In this document: positions 53,839-62,429 of the stretch, piece by piece
Numbering within the stretch: the first letter of the stretch is position 1
Layout: the number at the start of each line of letters is the position of its first letter
From: Kuschelorhynchus macadamiae
Lineage: Eukaryota > Arthropoda > Insecta > Coleoptera > Curculionidae
Direction: 5' to 3'
Length of the DNA: 64,000 nucleotides
NCBI GenBank assembly: GCA_030620095.1
Contig: JAUTXW010000960.1
Location: forward strand, 186,001-250,000
Notes under the pieces: model-generated
Told to the model about the DNA's origin: nothing
Seen by the model: only the letters and a program-made list of their open reading frames with translations
Database searches by the model: none
Translations under genes and position numbers: made by a program

Positions 53839-54340
53839 AATATAAATTGCACTTACATAACTACAATTGTGGTTCTTGTCATGGTCCAATTATTATAAGA
53901 ATGCCTTGATTGATCCAGGGATGGGTGCTTGCCTCGATCAATAACTTTCTTGCGAAAAGGACAATGTTGTTGCTTTCCAATGGTTTTCTCCTGATGGTGG
54001 CTGCAACAGTTCCTCGGTGTAATAGGTTTTCTAAATTTCAAGAAGCCTCTCTGTACAACACAACCAAAATTACGAAAATCACTTTTAGTTCTTTAATAGT
54101 CTAATCGATAAATCGATCTCGAAAATGCGCGATGCAATTCGATACTATCTATCCTACCGTCTCCGCCAGTTACATTACGGGACCACGAAAAATCGTTTTT
54201 AAAAAATATTATTTATTTCGAAAATACAAGTTTTGCCAAAATGGCTTGATGTCTTGCAGCTTATGTCCTAATTCCGACTGACTTTAAAACACCATCACAT
54301 TGGTATATTAAACAAAAATGAATTTGCGCTATCGGCTTAC
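53839..54340 (-). mobile_element. LTR end, PBS and leader of the decayed errantivirus
   Basis: On the minus strand a PBS-like TGGCGGAGACGGTAGGA (54168-54152) follows GTAAC (54173-54169), as at the intact element. The tRNA-Ser-type PBS of related elements differs by a few bases. Upstream, AATAAATAATA is polyadenylation-like. Downstream, a nine-codon ATG frame (53882-53853) ends in the TAA of a GTAAGT donor (53856-53851), with the gag ATG 16 bases beyond. The outer LTR boundary is unclear. Confidence 0.65.
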
Positions 54341-54399
54341 TTAGGTCAGCAGGTTCCCACAGTCATCGTGCAGAGGGTGTAAGGTAACTCATGTTACTT

Positions 54400-55315
54400 A
54401 TTTATGGAGAGTGTAGACAGAATGCTCATTTGGCGACTCAAACATACCGGGAAAGATATCCTAACAGGAGGTGTCCTAATGACAGAACATTTGTGGCGGT
54501 TTTACAAATAGCTCGCGATACAGGAAATTAAACGAGAGCCTGAAAGACAAATAACACTTGAAAACGAGGAACATATTTTAGCTCTAGAGAAGGGAAACCC
54601 TGGTTTGAGCACTAGGGAAATCTGGCGACAAGTTGGACTGGAACTGGACCATTCATCGTACCCTTTATGAAAACCTTCTGTACTCTTATCATGTGCAGCG
54701 AGTACAAGCTTTGACTTTACAGGACTTACACGGAAATTTTACTTTAAACATAGTGACAACCGATGAATGTTGTTTTACGAGAGATGGAACTTTAAATTAT
54801 CATAACACTCATATCTGGGATCAAGAAAATCCATACACGTTTCAACAAGGCAGATTTCAATACCGGTTTTCAATAAATATTTGGGCTGGAATAACCCACA
54901 ATCGGTTAATCGGACCTTTTGAGCCACCAAGGCGTTTAACAAGAGAGGCATATCTCCATATTTTAACTAATTACTAGTGCACTTTTTTAGATGTACCTTT
55001 AGCTCAACGAGCCAGTACCTGGTTTCTCCTGCCTATATTCATAGGAACGGATAATACGTTTGAAAACAGGCGGATAGGTTGAATTCCCCAAAACCTAGAA
55101 AATAGCCTCCGAGGTCACTAGACCTAAACCACACTGATTTTTATTTTTGGGACCACATGAAAACATTATTGTATAATAGGGTTGAAATCGAAAATGAAGA
55201 TTACCTTAGAAATCGCATTTCTGCTGCAGCGGAATGAATAGACAAAGGCCTAACGTTCTTGAATCTGTTCAAAAAAATTGACTTCGTCGTATTCGTGCGT
55301 GTTTAAATAGTGGCG
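54400..55315 (+). pseudogene. Mariner-superfamily transposase fossil (plus strand)
   Basis: Reads GECRQNAHLATQTYRERYPN, RRCPNDRTFVAVLQIARDTG (DUF4817-type HTH), then LLYSYHVQRVQALTLQDLHG, IVTTDECCFTRDGT (first catalytic Asp), YRFSINIWAGITHNRLIGPF, REAYLHILTNY. After frame changes it has PPRSLDLNHTDFYFWDHMKT (third catalytic position) and ENEDYLRNRISAAAE. The second Asp block around 55020 is lost. At least four lesions. Confidence 0.8.
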
Positions 55316-55848
55316 GTAATCATTTTCAGCATTTACTTTAAGTTTTTAAAATACTTTTTTTAGTGTGTGATATACCTAGCTAGTGCTATAAATTAAAATG
55401 CTTGGTAAGTTCATATTCTTTATTAATTTTTGGAAACTAATATACTTAATAAGAGCGAGCAGTTAAAAACTATATAAATAAGTAATCTAAAAAGCCGATA
55501 TAACGCTAACAAACCACAATTTATTAAAACATTAGTTCATACATTCCAAAAAAATAATCCAAATAAAATAATTGAATCGTTTTCAAACCTACGGATTTTT
55601 TATACCTCATTGTTGACAAAACACGATTCAACAAGCTCGAATGAGATTGTCATCACATTGATGTCCAAGCAAATAGCAATGTTGCCAAGTTGCCTTGGAA
55701 TTAGTTGAAACCTCTAAAATTAAATATTTTAAAATTAAATATCTCGGAAACCCTTTTGAATTTACCGATCGTCTATAAGAATATTTTGTTTAAAATTGTT
55801 CATACTATTCTATGTTAAAATATTTTTAGTCAAACCCCTAACACCCTG

Positions 55849-56303
55849 TATAAAGCAGCTCCCAAAACAACAAAAATATGTGTTGTTTTAAAGCGGATAT
55901 TAAAAAAAAACAACTGGTGAAACCTGTGAAATTTCTTTTATACTATTCCGGTTAGCCTTAGGGAATACAAGAGCCCCTTAAAAATGCAAAAAAGTATTTC
56001 CATAGCGCCCAGCTTTTTAAAAAACGGTAAAACTGGACATATTTACAAATTAACATTCCGATATCGTTTTTAATTACGGTATCACTTGTTACAGTATAAA
56101 TCATACTATAACAAACGTTGGAACATGTACTAGTAGCGACCTCTGTTGACAATACATTGTGATTTTCAATAGAGAATAGAGTCGTAGGAAATGTATAGTC
56201 TAAAACACGTTTAGAAAAGCGTATTCCGCACTTGTGAACCATCACCCTCGCTTTCGGCTCACTCACTTCACTCACTCGTGCGGAATACGCCATATTCCAA
56301 TCT
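55849..56303. other. No gene; inverted repeat near the LTR
   Basis: Contains a perfect 13-bp inverted repeat, GCGTATTCCGCAC at 56219-56231 and its complement at 56278-56290, 14 bp before the LTR. The minus-strand open frame 55958-56293 has no recognisable domain and is not called. Confidence 0.5.
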
Positions 56304-56531
56304 TGTTAGAGTATATACTATTCTAAGTTTAATTGAAATGCTGCAAGTTACGTTCCCAATATTGCTGAATGTGACAAATTCAATTACAGATAAGGAAATC
56401 TTATAAATATAAGCAAAGGACGGTGATTGAATCACTTGTTAGTCTGCTCTTGATCTTGAATCTTGTATTTTACCTTTTAATAAAAATTTGACGTTTTTTA
56501 AAAAGGGTGTTTTCTTCGACCACAACGTAAC
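56304..56531 (+). repeat. 5' LTR of the errantivirus-like element
   Basis: Starts TGTTAGAG and ends ACGTAAC directly before the PBS. Contains a TATAAATATAAG box (about 56404), an initiator-like TTAGTC about 35 bp on and AATAAA (56479). The length is inferred, since the 3' LTR lies outside the window. Confidence 0.6.
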
Positions 56532-56542
56532 TGGCGCAGTCG
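56532..56542 (+). promoter_or_regulatory. Primer binding site (tRNA-Ser type)
   Basis: TGGCGCAGTCG adjoins the LTR end. It matches the PBS of the 297/17.6/ZAM branch of insect errantiviruses, complementary to the 3' end of tRNA-Ser. Confidence 0.85.
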
Positions 56543-56619
56543 TACGGATAGTGAAACGTGCAAAAAACACGGTTTTTTCAAAAAATTTATTCACTAGAAA
56601 ATCTACGTATTTCGACGGT

Positions 56620-56925
56620 TCGAGTCCTAAAAAGTAAATAGTACCGATCTAAGGTGACTTCGAGGGAGTGCTCGAATCAAAGAAGCCCTGAGAAAAATTG
56701 GAGCTCATAAGAAGTAGACAGTGCCGATCTAAGGCGACTTCACGGGACCAACTTTGGGGAACCGGCGAGGAATAAGAACAGGACAGCTAGCAAGTCACAC
56801 AAGGCATTACTGGGGAGGACAAACATCGCCAAACCAGCAGCCTAACCACCACTGGGGAGGACAAAAATCGCCGATCCAGAGGCAAACCACACTGGGGAGG
56901 ACAAAAATCGCCAAACCAGCCTAGC
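56620..56925 (+). repeat. Repeated motifs in the retroelement leader
   Basis: Two copies of a block with CCGATCTAAGG(T/C)GACTTC (about 56643 and 56712), then three copies of ACTGGGGAGGACAAA followed by ATCGCC at 56808, 56850 and 56888 (period about 40 bp). Gypsy of Drosophila carries a repeat-built insulator in the equivalent place; these motifs are different. Confidence 0.85.
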
Positions 56926-56966
56926 AGTAAGGACCTAAGCTAAGAAAAAAAAGAAAAAAGAAGCCC

Positions 56967-56998
56967 ATGAAGCTAATTTTTCTTCTAGTATTGTAAGT
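56967..56998 (+). promoter_or_regulatory. Leader mini-exon / nine-codon upstream frame with splice donor
   Basis: ATG at 56967 opens nine codons (Met, Lys, then hydrophobic residues) whose TAA stop lies inside the GTAAGT donor-like hexamer at 56993-56998. The exon would end after two bases of the ninth codon, and that phase fits the acceptor-like AG at 62384-62385 before the env frame. Probably the start of Env in the spliced RNA and an upstream frame in the unspliced RNA. Confidence 0.65.
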
Positions 56999-57271
56999 CA
57001 TTGCAAACATTTTAATATTAGCATTTTTTTTTTTTTTTCTCTATTTGCAAAAATAAGTAATAATTTTTGATATAAATAATTCAAAACGTAAATTTGAAAC
57101 TTATTTTTGGAAATATAGTTTATTTTAACCATTTTATATTTTTAAAAAAAGTATACCTATATATATTTTATCAAAATTGAGCTCTTTAAGGAAGTAAACC
57201 TAGACGATCTAATTAATTCTCTAAACGATTTATCAATTCAATCTGGTTCAACTGACAATAAAAATAAAATA

Positions 57272-58606
57272 ATGACAACTAATTATACTCTTTTACGTTA
57301 CCAAGCTGATAACATTCCAAATTTTGACGGGAATCCAAAACTTTTACAGAGATTTGTAACAGCCTCCGAAAACCTTTTAAAAGCTTTTCAAAACACGGCT
57401 AATTTAAATGACCCAATAAATATTTGCTTATTTGACACCATATTAAGTAAACTTACACATAGGGCCGCCGAACTTATTGTATCTCGAACAGAATTAAATA
57501 CTTGGGCTCTAGTAAAACAAGCCCTTATAAGTACCTTCGCTGATCAAAGATCAATCGATTGTCTTATACAAGATTTAATTAATCTAAAACCTTTTAAAAA
57601 CGAACACCCTATTAATTTCGGCATGAGAATCCAAGATTCTAGAAGCCTATTATCTGCAAAATTAAATGGAACAAATGAAGATCCCGCAACCAAATTAATA
57701 AAAATTAACCATTACGATGAATTTGCTCTAAAAACATTTATACGAGGGTTACCTTATAATATGCAATTAGTTATTCGACTAAAAAATCCAACAGCTTTAG
57801 AAGAAGCTATGGCATTTGTGCGAGAGGAAGAAAATTTTATTTACTTTAAAAATTCACAAATACCACAAAATAGACCTGTGCCAATGAGTACAACAAATTC
57901 GCAAAATAAAATCCAAAAATCGCCACCAATGTATAAACCACCTTATTTATATAATTTTAGTCCAAATTATACACCTAATTTTAACCCTAATTATTCACAT
58001 AATTTTCCCAATGCAATAAATCCGAATTTTCCAAAATTCCAAAATAACATAAACGGTAATGCTGTAAATAATACTCCAAATTATTTTGGAAGAAACGCGA
58101 ATAACTTTAATTCAAATTCAAATATAAGACCTAATAATTTTCAACAAAATTTTCAAAGACCCAATTTTTACCAACAAAGACCCTTTATGAGACCTAACAC
58201 CAATTTTGCACAAAATTCTATAAGAACAAGACAAATAGAACCTATGGACACAAGTTCTGGAAACACAATTTTAAATAATAATATACAAAATAAAAAGGTA
58301 ATTACCGAACAACTTTACAATCAAGAAGTTTCGGAACAAAATCCACAAAATAATACTCAATATGATTATACTGTTAATCATGAAAATACAAATGTTAATT
58401 TCCCAATTTTTGAAAACTTTGATTATGCTGATAATCAAGAAACACCAAATTTCGAAAATCCATTTTATGAACAAAGTTATATGAATACATATGAACCAAG
58501 TTACACAAACATATACCAAGAACAAACTCACGAACCAGAATATTTCCCAGAAAATACTAATAATGTAAATTTTACGGGAACGAGCCCGAACAACAATACG
58601 AGGTAA
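57272..58606 (+). CDS. gag: Gag polyprotein of an errantivirus-like retroelement
   Basis: 444 residues from the first ATG. Structural protein forming the cytoplasmic particle. Residues about 12-190 match errantiviral capsid sequence (NIPNFDGNPKLLQRFV, FADQRSIDCLIQDLINLKPF, LKTFIRGLPYNMQLVIRLKN). The C-terminal half is rich in Asn, Pro, Phe and Gln and has no CCHC zinc knuckle, as usual in errantiviruses. The frame is open without an ATG back to about 57152. The upstream codons (DDLINSLNDLSIQ) resemble the N-terminus of the decayed gag at 53.8 kb, so the true start may lie upstream. Followed by pol in the -1 frame. Confidence 0.9.
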   Translation: MTTNYTLLRYQADNIPNFDGNPKLLQRFVTASENLLKAFQNTANLNDPINICLFDTILSKLTHRAAELIVSRTELNTWALVKQALISTFADQRSIDCLIQDLINLKPFKNEHPINFGMRIQDSRSLLSAKLNGTNEDPATKLIKINHYDEFALKTFIRGLPYNMQLVIRLKNPTALEEAMAFVREEENFIYFKNSQIPQNRPVPMSTTNSQNKIQKSPPMYKPPYLYNFSPNYTPNFNPNYSHNFPNAINPNFPKFQNNINGNAVNNTPNYFGRNANNFNSNSNIRPNNFQQNFQRPNFYQQRPFMRPNTNFAQNSIRTRQIEPMDTSSGNTILNNNIQNKKVITEQLYNQEVSEQNPQNNTQYDYTVNHENTNVNFPIFENFDYADNQETPNFENPFYEQSYMNTYEPSYTNIYQEQTHEPEYFPENTNNVNFTGTSPNNNTR

Positions 58607-61068
58607 TATTTTTGAATAACTACACAGCCGAATTACCATATATTCATATACCCGAATTAGACGCAAATTTTCTACTAGATACTGGAAGTACTCGAAGTTT
58701 TATAAAACCAGAAATTGCCTATAGAAATTTTCCCGAAAATATAAAAAGAGAAATATTTCAAGTTCAAACAGCGCATGCTACATCTTTCCACAATGAAATA
58801 GCAATAATTCCATTATTTCAGACGTTTAAAACGCAAGGCAACCATACATTTTATTTATTTAATTTTTCAAACAAATTTGATGGATTAATAGGCCTAGATC
58901 TTATTATCCAACTTAACGCTAATTTAGATTTCAATACACGAACTTTACAATCGCCGCATACAGAAATACCAATACGCTATTTAGGAAAAAATGAAAAACA
59001 ACTTTCGCCTGAAATTATTAAAAAAAAATTTACTTATATAATTTCACCAAGATGTATACAAAAAATAGAAATACCTGTGAATATCACAGAAGGAACAGGC
59101 ATAATTTCTTACCAAAAATACGGAAATGTAGAAATTCCTGAATGTTTAGTAGAAATAAAAAATAACCTTACTTATACAACTATACTAAATCCAACAGAAA
59201 ACCCAATTAAAATCCAATTTCTTGAACCTCTAGAAGTAGAAAAATTAAATGTGAATGAACTTAACTTCGTCGATTATAATTCAAATGAACAAAAATCTGA
59301 TAGAGATCTAGATAACCAACTTAAAGCTAATTTAAAAAATTTAAGGTTAGACCATTGTAATTATGAAGAAAAACAAAAAATACGTAAACTTTGTTTTGAA
59401 TTTAGAGACGTTTTTTATTGTGAAGGGATACCTTTAACTTTTACAAACGCAATAAAACATCAAATAAAATTAACAACAGACACTCCTATCTATACTAAAA
59501 GTTATAGATACCCTGAAATTTATAAAAAAGAAGTAAAAGATCAAATTTCGAAGCTTCTAGATCAAAATATAATAAGAGAATCAAATTCTCCTTACTCATC
59601 ACCAATATGGATAGTTCCAAAAAAGCTTGACGCTTCAGGAAAGCCGAAATATCGCATGGTTTGCGATCTACGTCGTATCAATGATGTAAGTGTTGCAGAC
59701 AAATTTCCGTTGCCTAATATTACCGAAATATTAGATAAACTAGGGAAAGCACAATATTTTTCTACGTTAGACCTTGCTAACGGTTTTCATCAAATCGAAG
59801 TATGTAAAGAGGACATTCCCAAAACAGCATTTAGTACAGACTTTGGTCATTATGAATTTTTAAGAATGCCCTTCGGTTTAAAGAACGCCCCCGCAACATT
59901 TCAACGCGTTATGAACAACATATTAAGAGGTCTACAGGACGAAATATGCTTTGTATATCTAGACGACATAATTGTCTTCAGTACGAGTCTAGACGAACAC
60001 ATTTTAAAGCTAAGAAAAATATTTATAAGACTACGCGAAGCAAACTTTAAAATACAACTAGACAAATCTGAATTTTTGAAAAAAGAAGTACAATATTTAG
60101 GACATATCGTAACACCAAACGGAATTAAACCAAATCCTGAAAAAATATCAGCTGTAAAAAATTTTCCTATACCTAAAACTCAAAAGGAAATAAAATCCTT
60201 CTTGGGCCTTATTGGGTACTACAGACGCTTTATAGAAGACTTTGCTAAAATAACAAAACCAATGACGAAATGTCTAAAAAAGAACTCTAAAGTAGAGCAC
60301 ACGCCTGAATTTATAAATGCGTTCGAACATTGTAAAAGCCTGTTAATAAATTCGCCAATATTGCAGTACCCTGACTTTACAAAACCATTTATATTAACTA
60401 CAGACGCGAGTAACTATGCTTTAGGAGCAATCCTATCTCAAGGAACATTAGCTAATGATAAACCGGTAGCTTACGCATCGCGTACATTAAATGAAACCGA
60501 GACTAGATACTCAACAACAGAAAAGGAACTTTTAGCCGTAGTCTGGGCCTGTAAATATTTTCGCCCTTATTTATTCGGACGACAATTTTATGTATATGTT
60601 GACCATAGACCTTTAGTATGGTTATTTAATCAAAAAGATGTAAATTCGAAATTAACTAGATGGAGATTACGTCTAGATGAATATGACTTTAAGATTATCT
60701 ATAAGAAAGGCATTTTGAATAGTAATTGTGACGCCTTATCGAGAATTCAGTTAAATCTATACGAAAATGATTCCGTATTAAATAATCCCGGAGACGCTGA
60801 CAACGATATAGTTGAATACTTGCGTAATCTTTCGGAAAATATAACCGTGACACAAAACCTTGACTCTCAAGTTGCAAGCTCAAGTAGAGATAACCCTGAC
60901 TCAGATCAAGTTCGAAACTTAGATAACGAATTACCCTCAATTTCCGTAGGTCAAGCGAACAATGAACAAAGAATAAACATTTTATCTGACATTCAAATTC
61001 AACCAGCTTTAATTACTTTTACAATACTGTGCATAGTAATCAAAATGAGACAGAAAACCCCGGATTAA
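58564..61068 (+). CDS. pol: Pol: protease, reverse transcriptase, RNase H
   Basis: The open frame has no ATG at its start and is reached by a -1 shift from gag. Counted from the TTG at 58612 (818 residues): protease LLDTGSTRSF (DTG at residues 23-25); RT with KYRMVCDLRRIND, FSTLDLANGFHQIEV, RMPFGLKNAPATFQRVM and YLDDIIVF (YLDD at 449-452, intact); RNase H with FILTTDASNYALGAILSQG, STTEKELLAVVWA and YVYVDHRPLVWL (about 597-670). All catalytic motifs are present. It ends before the integrase, which continues in the -1 frame. Confidence 0.9.
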   Translation, partial: CKFYGNEPEQQYEVIFLNNYTAELPYIHIPELDANFLLDTGSTRSFIKPEIAYRNFPENIKREIFQVQTAHATSFHNEIAIIPLFQTFKTQGNHTFYLFNFSNKFDGLIGLDLIIQLNANLDFNTRTLQSPHTEIPIRYLGKNEKQLSPEIIKKKFTYIISPRCIQKIEIPVNITEGTGIISYQKYGNVEIPECLVEIKNNLTYTTILNPTENPIKIQFLEPLEVEKLNVNELNFVDYNSNEQKSDRDLDNQLKANLKNLRLDHCNYEEKQKIRKLCFEFRDVFYCEGIPLTFTNAIKHQIKLTTDTPIYTKSYRYPEIYKKEVKDQISKLLDQNIIRESNSPYSSPIWIVPKKLDASGKPKYRMVCDLRRINDVSVADKFPLPNITEILDKLGKAQYFSTLDLANGFHQIEVCKEDIPKTAFSTDFGHYEFLRMPFGLKNAPATFQRVMNNILRGLQDEICFVYLDDIIVFSTSLDEHILKLRKIFIRLREANFKIQLDKSEFLKKEVQYLGHIVTPNGIKPNPEKISAVKNFPIPKTQKEIKSFLGLIGYYRRFIEDFAKITKPMTKCLKKNSKVEHTPEFINAFEHCKSLLINSPILQYPDFTKPFILTTDASNYALGAILSQGTLANDKPVAYASRTLNETETRYSTTEKELLAVVWACKYFRPYLFGRQFYVYVDHRPLVWLFNQKDVNSKLTRWRLRLDEYDFKIIYKKGILNSNCDALSRIQLNLYENDSVLNNPGDADNDIVEYLRNLSENITVTQNLDSQVASSSRDNPDSDQVRNLDNELPSISVGQANNEQRINILSDIQIQPALITFTILCIVIKMRQKTPD
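58567..58573 (+). promoter_or_regulatory. Gag-pol -1 frameshift slippery heptamer
   Basis: A AAT TTT in the gag frame (X-XXY-YYZ form) within the 43-nt overlap (58564-58606) where both gag and pol frames are open. Slipping by -1 leads straight into the protease frame. A small CGGG/CCCG hairpin (58575-58588) follows almost at once; the usual spacer is longer, so the stimulator is uncertain. Confidence 0.65.
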
Positions 61069-62429
61069 ATATCTTAGACGAAATAATTAACAATAAGCCT
61101 TTGCAATATTTAATAAAGAAATCGCCTCATCACAAAATAAAAGTGGATTTCGAAACATTCGAAAGGAATTGCATTAATAATGTAGAAATACCGGAAAACC
61201 CTGGTATCATTAAAGAATTTATTCGCGATTACATGAATAATAAAAAAACATGTTATATATATTTTTATAATGAAGAACTTATCCCAATTTTTACAAATAT
61301 ATATATACAAAATTTTAAGAAACCAAAAATAATACGATGCACAAATCTAGTCAATACAATTAAAGAACAGGATGAAAAAATTTTATTGATGACCCATCAA
61401 CATCAAAGTAAAACTAATCACAGGGGAATTTCAGAAACCTATGATAGACTAAAACAAAACTACTATTGGGGTAAAATGAAACAAGAAATCACTCAATTTA
61501 TAAATGACTGTGTTACATGTCAAACCCTAAAATATAGCAGACAAAAATCGTATGTGCCTTTAGTAAAAACCGAAACACCTTCTAAACCTTTTCAAATAAT
61601 TCATTTAGACACATTTATTTTTGAAAAACATAATTGCCTTACAATATTTGACAAATTTTCAAAATACGGACAAGCCTATGTATACGATAAAAATGCTAAG
61701 TCAGTATGTGACAAACTTATAAATTATTTTTCATTCTTTGGATGCCCAGAAACAATTGTTAGTGATAATGGCTCTGAATTTAATAACGAATTAGTAAAGG
61801 AATTATTAAAAGCCCAAAAAATAAATATTCACTTTACAACCCCAGGACACCATGAGTCAAATGGCCCTATAGAAAGATATCACTCTACATTAATCGAACA
61901 TTTAAGAATCCTAAAAGATAAAGACAAAAATAAACCAATTCCCGAACTATTACCGTATGCAATTATAGCATATAATAGCTCGATACATAGTACAACCAAA
62001 TATACACCCCATGAATTAATTTTAGGACACACAAACTCACGTGATCCTTTAGACTTAATATCAACAACATTCTACTCAGACTATGTACTATCCCATAAAG
62101 AAAAAGTAGACGCCATTTACAATACTGTCACAGAGAAAAGCGAAACACAGAAAGAAATACTGCTAGAAAAAACTAACCCTAAAGGTGACAAACCCTATGA
62201 ATTTAAACTTAATCAAAAGGTGTATAAAAAACTGTCCCCTAGAAATAAAAATCAAGCCAAATTTAGTGGCCCCTTTATAATAAGAGAAATCCTTGAACAT
62301 AATCGTGTAAAAATTGAAAATATCAAAAACCCAAAAAAGACAGAAATTATACACATAAAAGAACTAAAAAGACCTCTTGTTACAGATGGTCCTACACACG
62401 AGGAGACAGACCAAAATACCACGACTTAA
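60990..62429 (+). CDS. pol: Integrase part of Pol (separate -1 frame)
   Basis: Open from 60990, overlapping the RT frame by 78 nt. Counted from GTG 61029 (466 residues): HHCC zinc-binding domain with THQHQSKTNHRG and CVTCQTL (about 122-170), then catalytic D194 (IHLDTF), D246 (SDNGSEF) and E282 (GPIERYH), a correct DD35E. A GPY-like SGPFIIREILEHNRVKI follows near the end. In related elements integrase is continuous with RT, so a one-base loss, perhaps in the T run at 61017-61020, or a second recoding event separates them here. The last 110 bp overlap the env frame. Confidence 0.85.
   Translation, partial: HSNSTSFNYFYNTVHSNQNETENPGLNILDEIINNKPLQYLIKKSPHHKIKVDFETFERNCINNVEIPENPGIIKEFIRDYMNNKKTCYIYFYNEELIPIFTNIYIQNFKKPKIIRCTNLVNTIKEQDEKILLMTHQHQSKTNHRGISETYDRLKQNYYWGKMKQEITQFINDCVTCQTLKYSRQKSYVPLVKTETPSKPFQIIHLDTFIFEKHNCLTIFDKFSKYGQAYVYDKNAKSVCDKLINYFSFFGCPETIVSDNGSEFNNELVKELLKAQKINIHFTTPGHHESNGPIERYHSTLIEHLRILKDKDKNKPIPELLPYAIIAYNSSIHSTTKYTPHELILGHTNSRDPLDLISTTFYSDYVLSHKEKVDAIYNTVTEKSETQKEILLEKTNPKGDKPYEFKLNQKVYKKLSPRNKNQAKFSGPFIIREILEHNRVKIENIKNPKKTEIIHIKELKRPLVTDGPTHEETDQNTTT
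62384..62386 (+). promoter_or_regulatory. Candidate env splice acceptor
   Basis: CCTCTTGTTACAG ends at 62385: a pyrimidine-rich run then CAG, inside the integrase frame and 48 bp before the first clearly Env-like codons. Its phase complements the leader donor at 56993. AG at 62408 has the same phase but no pyrimidine run. Confidence 0.55.

Larger units (their letters stand above)
51685..55848 (+). mobile_element. Mariner-superfamily element with nested insertions
   Basis: Left terminus after TA (51683): TAGGGTGTTAGAAGTTTGAC. Right terminus before TA (55849), reverse-complemented: CAGGGTGTTAGGGGTTTGAC. The similarity continues inwards for about 70 bp (AAATATTTTAA, TATGAAC, ATTTT). A plus-strand transposase fossil at 54400-55310 belongs to it. 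Its left half is filled by other fossils: a small MITE, an HTH piece, a minus-strand transposase end and a decayed errantivirus. Confidence 0.6.

Noticed and set aside
55958..56293. 111-codon minus-strand open frame
   Set aside because: No recognisable domain; it overlaps an inverted repeat next to the LTR and looks like chance.
58271..58666. 131-codon minus-strand frame opposite gag
   Set aside because: Shadow of the gag coding strand; the gag frame has clear family motifs.
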